From Funneliformis mosseae (lineage: Eukaryota > Glomeromycota > Glomeromycetes > Glomerales > Glomeraceae), in assembly GCA_910592005.1 (NCBI GenBank), contig CAJVPP010002574.1, positions 1 through 14,316 of the forward strand: a stretch of DNA of 14,316 nt, given 5' to 3'. This document shows positions 1 to 8,309 of the stretch, in pieces; the stretch's first letter is position 1; each line of letters starts with the position of its first letter. The notes below the pieces were generated by a model. It was not told the DNA's origin. It searched no databases and saw only the letters and a program-made list of their open reading frames with translations. The position numbers were made by a program, and so were the translations under genes.

Positions 1-830
1 TGAAAGCGGATTATAAAAGCATATATTTGAAAGAGTATATTCGTATATTTATTATAATTGCATTATAATTTTTTTTTTGCCGTTTGGATCGGTGAAAGTA
101 TTACAATTATTTTAATTAATAACCAATTAAATTTTAGAAACGTGACTGCCGATTATTCTAGATTCGGTTTCCATTTTTGGTAAAATCCCAGACTGCACTA
201 TGCTTAATAAAGTATAATGATTATTAATATTTGAATTTCATTATTCATTTTGCGGATTTGACCAATCAAATAAATTCGGTTAAAAATAAAATTTGTGTTT
301 GAAATTTATCTATTACTTGATTAGGAAAAGGTACCTGCATGTGTGTGACAAACATTGTTCGATGCAACCGTTTTACCTTGAGAAATTTAACGTTCTGATA
401 AACTCGGGAAGTGCCATGAAATAATTATAATGTAATCTTCATTAAACTTGCATCATTTAGCAAATTTTTATTTGAAGTACTATTTATAACACATTATCTG
501 ACTTTGGTATCTAAATAGAATTTACTGGCGCATTAATCGTCAATGAGTTCCCATGCAAGTTGGCGTTTAAAAATGCGAGAGTTTAAATATCGTAAAACAA
601 ACATACGAATGAATTTTACTAATAAGGTTTATTTGAATAAAATATTTTGGAATTAATAGAAAACACTCCCTTCTGCATTCTATTTAAAAAGGTAATTTAA
701 AACAACAGAAAGGGATGAAACTGAGGGAAAAGAAAATAATATTTACTTTATTATTTTCAAAGTACGAAATTTCCGGAAATAACATGAACTCAAAATTTTT
801 TATTTTTGGAAAAGCTAAATTCGATATCAT
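1..830. other. AT-rich intergenic sequence, no gene seen
   Basis: The stretch is AT-rich and broken by stops in all frames. A frame of about 45 codons ending near position 413 on the plus strand has no start, no splice signals and no recognisable motif. I see no repeat structure or RNA gene. Confidence 0.5.
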
Positions 831-838
831 CAAATTTT

Positions 839-844
839 TATAAA
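839..844 (+). promoter_or_regulatory. possible TATA box of the secreted-protein gene
   Basis: TATAAA lies about 100 nt upstream of the ATG at 946, followed by a T-rich then A-rich leader. Placement suits a short 5' UTR. In such AT-rich DNA this hexamer is expected often by chance, so the call rests on position only. Confidence 0.22.
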
Positions 845-945
845 TTCGGCAGCTTTGCTCTCAATTTTTTTTATTTTTTTCACAAGAACGAAAAAAATAA
901 TTTCCGAGTATTTAAAAATTTCAAATTCAAAACTACTCTCTTACA

Positions 946-1333
946 ATGTTATGGTCAAAAATTACTACGTTATTAGCCGCTACCATTGCATTTTTAAGTG
1001 CTACGATTCCATCAGTTGACGCTTCTCCTATTAATTCAGAAAACATTGCTTTTGCCGATTATCCCGAATTTATTAATAAACGAGATGATGGTAAACCCAT
1101 TATTAACATAAATCGATTAAAAAAGAAATAATAATAATTTTGAATTAATTTCTCTTACAAACCATATAGGTGTAGTAGTAGCTAGAAGAAGTGGTAATAA
1201 TAATCGTGCACGCGATGAAAGTCAAGAACGTGGTCGTGATCGTGGTCGTGGTCGTGGCCATAGTCGTAGTCGTAGTCGGAGTCGTGGTTGTGGTCGTGGT
1301 CGTGGTCGTGGTCGTGGTGGTCGTGGTATTTGA
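946..1333 (+). CDS. small secreted Arg/Gly- and Ser/Arg-rich protein (two exons), candidate effector
   Basis: Two exons, 946-1090 and 1170-1333, join in frame across a 79-nt GT-AG intron and give 102 residues. Residues 1-26 look like a signal peptide: Lys5, then a hydrophobic core rich in Leu, Ala and Ile, with likely cleavage after Val-Asp-Ala. A short spacer follows, then Lys45-Arg46, a Kex2-type dibasic site, and a second pair Arg54-Arg55. The tail (about residues 61-101) is RGRG repeats interrupted by four SR units and contains one Cys (89). The ATG has A at -3 and no in-frame ATG just upstream; AATAAA lies 39 nt after the stop. Without splicing, the frame ends at 61 residues with a Lys-rich end. 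Processing would release a highly basic peptide. Many AM-fungal candidate effectors are small, secreted and repeat-rich, and an RG/SR tail could bind RNA or enter nuclei; that role is inference. I recognise no named family. Confidence 0.72.
1091..1169 (+). other. predicted GT-AG intron
   Basis: The donor GGTAAAC follows GATGATG, and the acceptor is ACCATATAG with a pyrimidine-rich stretch (TTTCTCTTAC) before it. The exon junction splits a Gly codon in phase 1. Removal fuses the signal-peptide frame exactly to the repeat frame, which otherwise has no start codon. Retention would give a shorter product ending in a basic RLKKK tail, so alternative products are possible. Confidence 0.65.
1229..1327 (+). 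repeat. CGTGGT hexanucleotide minisatellite inside exon 2
   Basis: Degenerate tandem copies of CGTGGT, with a central block of AGTCGT, encode the RG and SR dipeptide repeats. The repeat is much GC-richer than its surroundings and is likely to vary in copy number between strains or paralogues. Confidence 0.85.
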
Positions 1334-1371
1334 ATTCATTAACGTTAATTTTAATTAATATTTTTTAGGTC

Positions 1372-1377
1372 AATAAA
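1372..1377 (+). terminator. AATAAA poly(A) signal
   Basis: AATAAA lies 39 nt after the stop codon of the two-exon secreted-protein gene, a normal distance for a short fungal 3' UTR. The hexamer is common in AT-rich DNA. Confidence 0.4.
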
Positions 1378-1379
1378 TT

Positions 1380-2160
1380 TAATATATAAAAATTTTGTAA
1401 AATTTGTAATCAATCAATAATAATTCCTATAATAAATTCTGAATAAATTTTCGAAAATAAATTTATTAAATTTACAAAATATTTCGTCATCTTTTGATTT
1501 TTAAATGATATTTTGTATATTTTGAATAAAATTAAATGCTTTTTTTCTTCCAAAATCAAATATTTCATATTCTATATATATTATCACAGTTTCATTTAGC
1601 AACTTATTCAGTTACTTAGAACTTGCGTGAATTTTCAAAAATAAAATATTATAGTGTACCCAGTTTTTAACAATATAGTGGTAAATATGTTCCGTATAAA
1701 TTGAACTCTAATCAATTAGTAACAGATTATAACGCAACGTCTTTATTATTTGTTTACAATGTTAAAAAAGTTGTTTTAAAAGATACTGTTTTTTATTCAC
1801 GATTAATAATTCGAATAATAGAAATTATATGTTGTACATTCGAGAAATAAATTTTGTTATTAACCTCTGCGCGAACTGAACTGATTTTGTTTGAATAATC
1901 AAAAAAAAAAAAGGTTATTATCCAATTTGTTATGAATTTATGAAAAGAACCGTTAAAATAAAAAGGTTGCAACTTTAAAAAAGCAAAATATTAAAATCTA
2001 ATAATATAATAAAAATAATACTCGTGTCACCGTTGACCTTTAATTAAAATAGTATTAAAATTTATATTGTATTTGCTACAAATAAAAGAATAAATTGCAG
2101 AATCGTTTAATGATTCATAAGAAGGTTATACTCACCGCTCCGCTATTCTTTCTCTTCCTT
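1380..2160. other. AT-rich intergenic sequence, no gene seen
   Basis: No open frame of note on either strand. There are short poly(A) runs near 1900 and many AATAAA or TTAATT strings. No inverted repeats or RNA genes recognised. Confidence 0.5.
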
Positions 2161-2162
2161 AA

Positions 2163-2194
2163 TTAGTTATAAATGTTTTTTTCACTATCTTTAC

Positions 2195-2229
<35 letters not shown>

Positions 2230-3185
2230 GCTATTTCAATATCTTCAAAAGGTAAATAAGGTAACAATTCTCCATTACTATACAGAAGTTATGTAGAATA
2301 CAGCATGCATGAATTATTTTAATAATTCTTTTCAAATCTGTGCAATAAATCTCTTTTGACAAAATTCTCAACCGCCTTTTTAATCGTTCAAATGCTCGAT
2401 CAACAACCATTCGCATTGAGATAATCTTATTAAACTTTCGTTCTCAATAAGTTACATCAAAATCATCAAATATTTCATCAAGTATGTTTTAAAAGGGTAT
2501 CACAAATAATGTATGTACTACCTGGAACCCATTGTTCAGAATTTAAAGAAATCTCACGATAAATTGAAGAACGATAGAATACACGGGCATCATAGACACT
2601 TCCTTTTATTAAAAAAATTATTAATAAAAAAAATTTTAATAAAGTACATATGTATTTTTAAATTAAACCTTTTTTACCTGCTTCTCCAACATATATATAA
2701 GTAATCTTTTCTTAAAAATCAACTATTCCAAGAAGATTAATGGAATAAAAGCTTTACGAATTATAAAACATGCTCAACTCAATATTTAGAAGGGGGCGAA
2801 TTAGGTATGTATCCCATTTATAACACCAATTATATTCGGTAATTTACGGTTTTCTAAACCAGTCTCACTTTAAATCCCTGTATCACTATTGCTAATCGAG
2901 CTCCTTGTGGTCACATAATTCGATTTATTTTCAAATCTAATAATGCTTCTAAGAATTGATCTGTAAAATTACATACTGAACCTTGGCTTACTCCAAGTGT
3001 TTGGATACCTGCTTCATTTGCAAGTCGTCATAATACAATGGCAATTGCTTTCGTATAGATGTTACATTAGGAAAAAATGCAGGATGAGCCACTAATCATA
3101 TAACAATACGAAAATGTTGTCGAATGAATTATAGCCCTCTTCATCTATTATTTATGGGAAGACGTTTATCCAGAATCTTCCAGTT
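2163..3185 (-). pseudogene. decayed PIF/Harbinger-type DDE transposase
   Basis: Read on the minus strand, successive blocks follow the order of a Harbinger (DDE_Tnp_4) transposase. About 3185-3060: N-terminal block with RQHFRIV and VAHPAF. About 3045-2925: a helix-turn-helix-like block, RLANEAG to LGVSQGSV. 2857-2804: LPNIIGVINGIHT, where family members have GxxDG, so the first catalytic Asp is Asn here (codon 2816-2818). About 2615-2570: GSVYDARVFYRSS with the second Asp region. About 2550-2490: a block that normally reads GDSAYP but here reads CDT. 2420-2285: RMVVDRAFERLK and CCILHNF, the signature end of the domain. The C-terminus is an 11-Asp run made by the CAT microsatellite. Several frameshifts are present, plus TGA at 2911, 3028, 3096 and 3141, at least two of them where Trp is expected. 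Total length (about 340 codons) is close to normal. No terminal inverted repeats were found. It cannot encode an active enzyme. Confidence 0.85.
2195..2227. repeat. (CAT)11 microsatellite
   Basis: Eleven perfect CAT units. On the minus strand they read as GAT codons, forming the acidic Asp run near the C-terminus of the Harbinger relic, so the repeat probably expanded from a coding Asp stretch. Confidence 0.95.
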
Positions 3186-3189
3186 CTTG

Positions 3190-3588
3190 ATTATTGCTGA
3201 CTTTGAGCTCTTAAGTTAGGTAAATAGAAGACAAATGGAATGGTTGAATTTGTTATATGGGCATTAAAAGCTAGAAAATGATAAATTTTGTTCATTTTTG
3301 ATTGGGTTTTACAATATTTTTTATTTGCTATATAATATTTTTTGATTTTGATGATGATTACTTTTTATACTCCATCAATGGTAAATTTTAGCCAATTAGG
3401 GTAGCTCTATGAAAATTTCATTTCCGAGTTAATTGATATAAACCATTCGGCGTATCGTATATATTGATCACGTGTCAAATGTTGAAGTTCCCAGATAGCT
3501 TCTTCGTTGAAAAACTGAGACTCACATTAAACCTGCCTATTCATTTTCCAACCAATGTCGATCATATGAACAAATGCAAATTTTAGAC
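3190..3588. other. no gene seen; sequence leading into a Helitron-type 3' end
   Basis: No supported reading frame. The sequence directly before the hairpin at 3589 should belong to the Helitron whose end lies at 3619, but the 5' boundary (an A|TC junction) cannot be picked from one copy. Whether the Harbinger relic lies inside that element is unknown. Confidence 0.4.
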
Positions 3589-3619
3589 CCCGTTGCAAAG
3601 CAACGGGTTTAACAACTAG
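3589..3619 (+). mobile_element. Helitron 3' terminus (hairpin plus CTAG)
   Basis: A perfect 8-bp stem, CCCGTTGC, AAA loop, GCAACGGG (3589-3607), is followed by 8 nt and then CTAG (3616-3619), with T as the next base. Helitrons end with a short GC-rich hairpin 8-12 nt before CTRR and insert between A and T, so all three 3' hallmarks are present. No RepHel protein is visible, so this is a non-autonomous or truncated copy. Alternative: a chance hairpin, unlikely given its GC content against the local AT-rich background. Confidence 0.72.
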
Positions 3620-3639
3620 TCTATTATAAAAAATTCTAC

Positions 3640-4260
3640 TTATAATTATAATTTTGTAGTATAAATAATTCTGCATTGGAAAAGCCCCCGAAAACTGTAA
3701 TACTAGATATTATCACAATTAAAAAGTTTATTATGCTGCAGAAATACTCTCAAAATTGCTATATAATCTGTTACCATGGTTCTTTTGATTTTAAAGGAAT
3801 CTAAATTTATAAAATAATATCACATAACTTTTAACAATTTTTGAAAAATTGTCAAAAATGAGCACAAATTTTTCTTAAAGTGACATATAGAAAAAGTTAT
3901 ATAATAAATCTAAGGCAATATATTATCGAGTAAGATCTTTGATATTGACCCGATAGAACAATAATTAACGCTTCGCAAAGTTCATATATTTTATATATTT
4001 TTTAAATTAAACAGTCTTATTATACAAACGACTTACTAAGACCCAATGTAAAATTTGACTCGGCACTGCGGTTTCGAAAATGTAATTGTAAATTTTGTGT
4101 AACTGCGGTATCTTAAGCCATTATTAATTTTCCATACTAGAAATTACATTAAGTATAATATTAATTAAGAAAGAGCTAGAGCTGTCTAAGGATTTTTTTT
4201 TTGTTCATGCATAAGGGTAACTTACTTCGGGCGGGCGATTCTAACATATTCTTATGAATC
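3640..4260. other. AT-rich intergenic sequence, no gene seen
   Basis: Stops interrupt all frames and no repeat, RNA gene or regulatory pattern stands out. Confidence 0.5.
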
Positions 4261-4263
4261 AAG

Positions 4264-4524
4264 ATGTTTTTCTGTAACATCAATTTAAGATGGTTTTTCC
4301 ATCATTTAACGAAACAAAGCATGAGATTAACTGAAATACCATTGGCTTACATTCATTGGTTAATATCCGATGTTTACTGTAAATTTATTTGCAATTTGGT
4401 ATTAAGGAACAAAAAATTGGCAATAATGAAATTTGGGCATGATTTAAAACTTAAAATCCTCAAAATCGTATTGAAGTTACAAGATTTCAGTATGTTCGGA
4501 CGTTTTCCGACTATTTCCGGATGA
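4264..4524 (+). CDS. hypothetical 86-residue reading frame, doubtful
   Basis: An ATG with A at -3 opens 86 codons to TGA. The product is Leu-, Ile- and Lys-rich with no signal peptide, no clear membrane segment and no motif I recognise. The opposite strand also has short open blocks here. In this AT-rich window, open stretches of about 80 codons also arise without coding meaning (for example on both strands near 8810-9055), so this may be a relic or chance. Confidence 0.18.
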   Translation: MFFCNINLRWFFHHLTKQSMRLTEIPLAYIHWLISDVYCKFICNLVLRNKKLAIMKFGHDLKLKILKIVLKLQDFSMFGRFPTISG

Positions 4525-4734
4525 ATGCAAGATTTTTCATAATTTATCATTTTTTTTTTAACTTGAAAAAGAAAATATTCGTAGTATTTACAATTGACGT
4601 TGATTAATCGATAACTACGTTTCGTAAATTTTGTGCTAATAAACTACAAATTTCAAATTTTTTTTGAAATTTTACATCAATAATTAACATAAAACACGTA
4701 ACCTTTGTAACTTTTCTCCTGAGAAAATGGGTAA

Positions 4735-5017
4735 TTCGCAGCATTGATGGCAAGCCTCTCAAATTTGATTAAATGAACAAATGACCAATCATTGAAGGTC
4801 ATTTGAAGTCAAATGACAAATGACGGAGAATTTATGTCATGTGGCCTTGTAATTCTGGTCAAAATTATTTATAATTTCACTTAAAATTTTCTTATCCTTT
4901 AACTTCGCATTAGGATGATATTGTAAATGATAAATGACCTCAAAAGACAAAGTCATTCATAGACAAGGGTTTTTCAAAATAGTCAAATGATCTGGCATTT
5001 GCCATCAATGCTTCGCA
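4735..5017. mobile_element. MITE with 13-bp TIRs and 6-bp target site duplication
   Basis: The element is 4741-5011 (271 bp). It begins GCATTGATGGCAA and ends with the exact reverse complement (4999-5011); similarity continues inward with small gaps. The hexamer TTCGCA directly flanks both ends (4735-4740 and 5012-5017), a perfect target site duplication. The inside has no coding capacity and is full of AAATGAC and GTCATTT words, including an 8-bp dyad AAATGACC/GGTCATTT at 4779-4786 and 4797-4804. It was presumably moved by a DDE transposase elsewhere. A 6-bp duplication is uncommon and does not fit Harbinger (3 bp), Tc1 (TA) or hAT (8 bp), so the superfamily is left open. The intact ends suggest fairly recent insertion. 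Confidence 0.88.
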
Positions 5018-5068
5018 GGGCAGGAAACAACAAAGTTTACTTTAAAGTTCATATTTAGCATAAAAAAA

Positions 5069-5368
5069 TCAAATTCTTTGTGTTACTTTAAGTAAAAAAT
5101 TTTCAGATCTAGCAATTAACTCAAAAAAAAAAAAAATGATTTTTCGACAATTTCCTCCCTTTTGATATAAATTTATAAAATTTTTTAAGTTCGGTATTTT
5201 GTGCAGAAGGTCACTCTTATAAAAATTTTCATCCTCACATGTACATGCAAGTGACGACGTATCGTTACCAGATAGCGGTAAGACACTCACAGGTGTTTTA
5301 AGCTCGTTCAAAAGCATTTTATCTATTTTACACAACCGAGATTCACTCCAAATTCGTAAATCATTTTG
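5069..5368 (-). CDS. hypothetical coding fragment, no start codon
   Basis: An open frame of 99 codons on the minus strand, bounded by TGA upstream (5369-5371) and TGA at 5069. The first in-frame ATG comes about 16 codons in. The middle part (about 5200-5330) is clearly richer in G+C than its surroundings and has a Cys-x-Cys and a Ser/Thr-rich patch; the last third is Phe- and Lys-rich and looks like non-coding A/T runs. No domain recognised. It could be one exon or a relic of a gene. Confidence 0.25.
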   Translation of the reverse strand, partial: QNDLRIWSESRLCKIDKMLLNELKTPVSVLPLSGNDTSSLACTCEDENFYKSDLLHKIPNLKNFINLYQKGGNCRKIIFFFFELIARSENFLLKVTQRI

Positions 5369-5379
5369 TCAGTAGAAAG

Positions 5380-6100
5380 GGAGAAAGCTACGAAAATGTA
5401 TGTATATATTTAACTAAATATGATTTTTCTTTTAGTAAAATAAGTCCAGATTTAACATTAACACAAATAAAATATTTATTTTAGTGTTCCCATTTTGTCA
5501 TACACAATATTTTTTTTATTGCGCAAATAACATTTCGGAGGCAAGCAATCAGGATAATGAGTACCTTTGATAATAAATCCAAGGGATATTGCGCAAAAAG
5601 ATTCCATAAATAACGTAAAATAAAATTTAGCTGCAATTTCACAGTAATCATTTTTAAGTAATAACATGAAAATAAAATCTTTATTTAGATTCTCAAGTAT
5701 CTTCCAGATCAAGTTGTGGAAAACATTCGGTACTACTTACATTATATTATGAATATAAAGAATAATTGAAACTCATTTAAGCATAAAAGTTAAAAACTTC
5801 CGTCTATTTACACATAAAGAAAATTTGTAGCATTAGATCGAATTAATTATAAATCATTAGTAAATTTTATTGGTTTATTATAATATATGTCTTTGATATT
5901 TCTGACAATTTATATTGGTCGACAACTGAACAGCCGGATTTCATAATTTGAATTCACATTATCTTTTGTCAAAAAAAAAAAAATTTTAAGAATTAAATTA
6001 TAGTTGCTTTAATAAATATAAAGCATTCTCAGTTTAATAAATAATGATTAATTGAACCCTATGATATCCAAAAAATGTCACCAAATATGTCCGGTAATCA
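5380..6100. other. intergenic sequence, only a doubtful open frame
   Basis: The only open stretch is about 80 codons on the minus strand (5476-5720) without a good start and without a convincing family match. The rest is AT-rich with no repeat structure noticed. Confidence 0.4.
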
Positions 6101-6105
6101 TGTAA

Positions 6106-6261
6106 TACTCGGAACATTTCTCGAAAACTAAAGATTCTGACGTTGTAATACCTGGCACCTTTCATTTTTCGGCACACCTACCTTATAGACTTTTTCATGG
6201 TATTAGAACTTCTAACGTTTTAAGTAAGCTTACGGAACTTGCACAAAGTGGATATTTATAA
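6106..6261 (+). pseudogene. coding-like fragment of unknown family
   Basis: Fifty-one codons between two TAA stops, with balanced amino-acid use (for example SDVVIPGTFHFSAHLPYR, then a Leu-rich helix-like end) and more G+C than neighbouring DNA. There is no ATG at its start. The following 500 bases continue with long but stop-broken frames on the plus strand (for example about 6313-6480) and a competing 53-codon open block on the minus strand, so the true coding strand is uncertain. No family recognised. Confidence 0.22.
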
Positions 6262-6787
6262 AGTCTAAATGGTTGTTAAACTTGTATCCAAAATGGTCGT
6301 TGTTACGTAACATCCTAACAAAGCCATTTCAGGCCGTTTGATATACGAGTCAAATGGATATAATCTAATAACTAACGTAGCGTCATTACACTGAATGCAA
6401 ATGAGAGGTTTGCTACTAATATCACGTGAGGATCATATGATTTACTATGTTCGTAACTTGATTTTAACAGCGAACCCCAAATATTTACCTTGAACAAACT
6501 TTTAGATTGTATCCAAATTTATTAAAGGAATACGTTCACTATTTATTTCGATATATGCTCTAGTTAACCGCCTTTATACTTTATTACAAATGGCCTACTT
6601 GAAATTTATAACTATTTATCTATAAGGCATATCAATATCGTCATCTTTACATATAGACTAATCGCCTTTGAAGACTTATCAATATTTTTATTTTGTGCCA
6701 CTACTGCATTACTTTTGTTTAAAGCCTCTTGTAATTCTTGAATATTACATTTTACCAAATTAATATGATAAATTATTTTTTTTTCAG

Positions 6788-6905
6788 AAATGGTCGGACA
6801 GTAGTCAATTCATTACCTAGAGAACTGCATCAGACATTATACCATTGCTTCACAATAACAAAGCATTCTAATAAAGTTAAACTTGGTAAATTGTCAAAGT
6901 TATGA
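6788..6905 (+). CDS. possible orphan terminal exon
   Basis: A strong splice-acceptor pattern (TTATTTTTTTTCAG ending at 6787) is followed by 38 codons to TGA at 6903-6905. They begin NGRTVVNSLPREL and end with a Lys/Leu-rich tail; composition is protein-like. I could not find a matching upstream exon with a donor in the right phase. It may be the last exon of a decayed gene, or chance. Confidence 0.25.
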
Positions 6906-6909
6906 TATA

Positions 6910-7470
6910 TATTTGACTTGATTTTTTTTAGACGGGGATGAAACTCCGATTTGATTTTGAACAACAATTTTTAGAAAAATCAAGACTATCCATCTTTTAG
7001 GAATGTAAATTCAAAAGTTTTAAGATACCAGCCTACAATAAGATTAAAAAAAAAAATAACTTGCGAATATTGGTTGTTGATCATGTGATATTATGTGAGC
7101 TGATATCTAAACTTAAAATTACGCAACTTACATAAATTAGCAGTAATTTGGCTAAGCAATATAACATTAATTTAATTTTGTACATATATTTTAATTCACT
7201 TGAAGTTGTTTCAATATATGACTTTTTTAATTAGTGCTCTTCAAAACAATTAGATTTCGATTAGAAACTTGGTTGTGGAAAATATATTATGTGTTGATGT
7301 TGATATTTAATTAAAATTTTCGAAATGGAAATAAGTTTATAATAATAAGTTACATCTTTATGAAAACAAGCGGTGCACAATATCTGAACCCGTAACTTTC
7401 ATAAATTCCCTTTTTAAAGTAAAAAATTAATTATATGCACAATAAAATTTTTATTTGAAATTTATATTTT
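6910..7470. other. AT-rich intergenic sequence, no gene seen
   Basis: All frames are broken; only A/T runs and short dyads were noticed. Confidence 0.5.
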
Positions 7471-7522
7471 ATTATTGTCCGAAGCGAAAGCGGAGGACGT
7501 TTTCGTTCTGTGCAAAAGGTCG

Positions 7523-7619
7523 AAATGTTGGTCGGTCACTATAGATGTTACATACGTGATTAGTGTAACCGGGACTATTATAATCGGAGCATAGAGCAAA
7601 AAATGTTGGTCGGTCACTA
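7523..7619. repeat. 19-bp direct repeat pair, 78-bp period
   Basis: AAATGTTGGTCGGTCACTA occurs at 7523-7541 and again at 7601-7619. After each copy a similar word (ATAGATGTT or ATAGATATT) follows, so the repeat unit is longer but degenerate. Confidence 0.9.
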
Positions 7620-7636
7620 ATAGATATTGCACTATG

Positions 7637-7743
7637 TTTGGGTTAAGGCGTAGCATTAGCATTAGGGTTAGGACGTGACATAGAGTTAGGATGTGGCATT
7701 GTGGCATTAGTTTCATTAGGTTAGGGTTAGGATTAGGGTTAGG
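7637..7743 (+). repeat. interstitial telomere-like (TTAGGG-type) repeat tract
   Basis: Degenerate TTAGGG, TTAGG and GCATTAG units are clustered here, densest at 7717-7743 (TTAGGTTAGGGTTAGG and onward). A further GGAATTAGGGTTAG lies at 7828-7840. TTAGGG is the usual fungal telomere unit. Here it lies inside an inverted-repeat element rather than at a chromosome end, so it is an interstitial tract; it may be part of the mobile element. Confidence 0.7.
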
Positions 7744-7787
7744 AAGTTCGGAAGGAAAGGTTTGTTAGGAAAGCCGGCCGCAGGTCA

Positions 7788-7825
7788 CGCAGCCTACGGC
7801 TGCGCAACATTTCCGATAAGTTGCG
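7788..7825. repeat. GC-rich hairpin and overlapping second stem
   Basis: CGCAGCC, loop TAC, GGCTGCG (7788-7804) forms a perfect 7-bp stem. An overlapping stem, CGCAAC (7803-7808) with GTTGCG (7820-7825), could form instead. These sit in the middle of the 7477-7978 element. Confidence 0.7.
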
Positions 7826-8222
7826 TGGAATTAGGGTTAGTTCGTAGCATTAAAGTAAGCCACCTATAAATAATGATGTAACACTATACTAAATAAAATG
7901 CAAATGTAACACTAATCTAAAATAAAAATGTCAAGCTCGAAAAAATTGGAATGTGACAGCGTGACGCTCGCTTCGGACGCACAACGGTCCCCATTGACTA
8001 GTCGCCATCGATCGGAAAAAAATACAATATAAAATTTTTGTTGATTAACGAAACTAAGAACAACATTCATATACACTAGTAATATTAAAAGTATGTTAAA
8101 ATATTGAAATGTCTTTCTTTTTTGTGGCAAAAACTAATATTTGTGATTAAATTTATTATTAATAGATATTTATATAGCTAATAATATAATAAGGTTGCAG
8201 GTCTAAACTCAAATCCCATTTT

Positions 8223-8300
8223 GGCAAAAGTCGAAAACTTCGATTTCGATAGGTTTCGACGGTTTTGATTTCGATGCCTGTCGAAACCTCTGGCTTTGCC
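8223..8300. repeat. imperfect long palindrome rich in TTTCGA
   Basis: AGGTTTCGAC (8251-8260) pairs with GTCGAAACCT (8280-8289), a perfect 10-bp dyad, enclosed by an outer GGCAAA (8223-8228) with TTTGCC (8295-8300). TTCGATTTCGAT and TTTGATTTCGAT repeat directly inside. It is CpG-containing in otherwise CpG-poor DNA, so it is probably a small dispersed repeat. Confidence 0.65.
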
Positions 8301-8309
8301 CGGAAACTT

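Larger units (their letters stand above)
7477..7978. mobile_element. GC-richer foldback/MITE-like element with TTAGGG-like core
   Basis: GTCCGAAGCGA at 7477-7487 is repeated exactly inverted at 7968-7978, bounding 502 bp that is distinctly richer in G+C than its flanks. Inside, ATGTTACAT-type words near the left end recur inverted near the right end (about 7541-7553 against 7871-7885), so the termini are imperfectly palindromic. The core holds two 19-bp direct repeats, TTAGGG-like stretches and a hairpin, listed separately. There is no coding capacity and no clear target duplication, so the ends may lie slightly outside these repeats. A non-autonomous DNA element is the best guess. Confidence 0.5.

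Noticed and set aside
1145..1339. Minus-strand frame rich in Thr
   Set aside because: It is the antisense of the CGTGGT and AGTCGT repeat of exon 2; the Thr runs are an artefact of the repeat.
2513..2704. Plus-strand frame of about 60 codons
   Set aside because: It lies antisense to the conserved GSVYDARVF and YRSS blocks of the Harbinger relic.
5476..5720. Minus-strand frame of about 80 codons with GFIIKG and DKMGTLK, recalling GILIKG and DKTGTLT of P1B-type ATPases
   Set aside because: Spacing between the motifs is about 7 residues too long, the CPC region is absent, the frame stops right after the motif, and there is no start codon. Treated as chance unless a profile search says otherwise.
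6302..6311. Palindrome GTTACGTAAC
   Set aside because: Only 10 bp, isolated, and expected by chance in a window of this size.
7462..8130. Two minus-strand frames of 70-85 codons
   Set aside because: They run across the inverted-repeat element and its TTAGGG-like tract, have no true ATG start in the first case, and look like translated repeat sequence.
8200..8220. Possible tRNA or SINE B box (AGGTCTAAACTCAAATCCC)
   Set aside because: It does not fit the GGTTCRANNCC consensus, and no A box or cloverleaf arms are present upstream.
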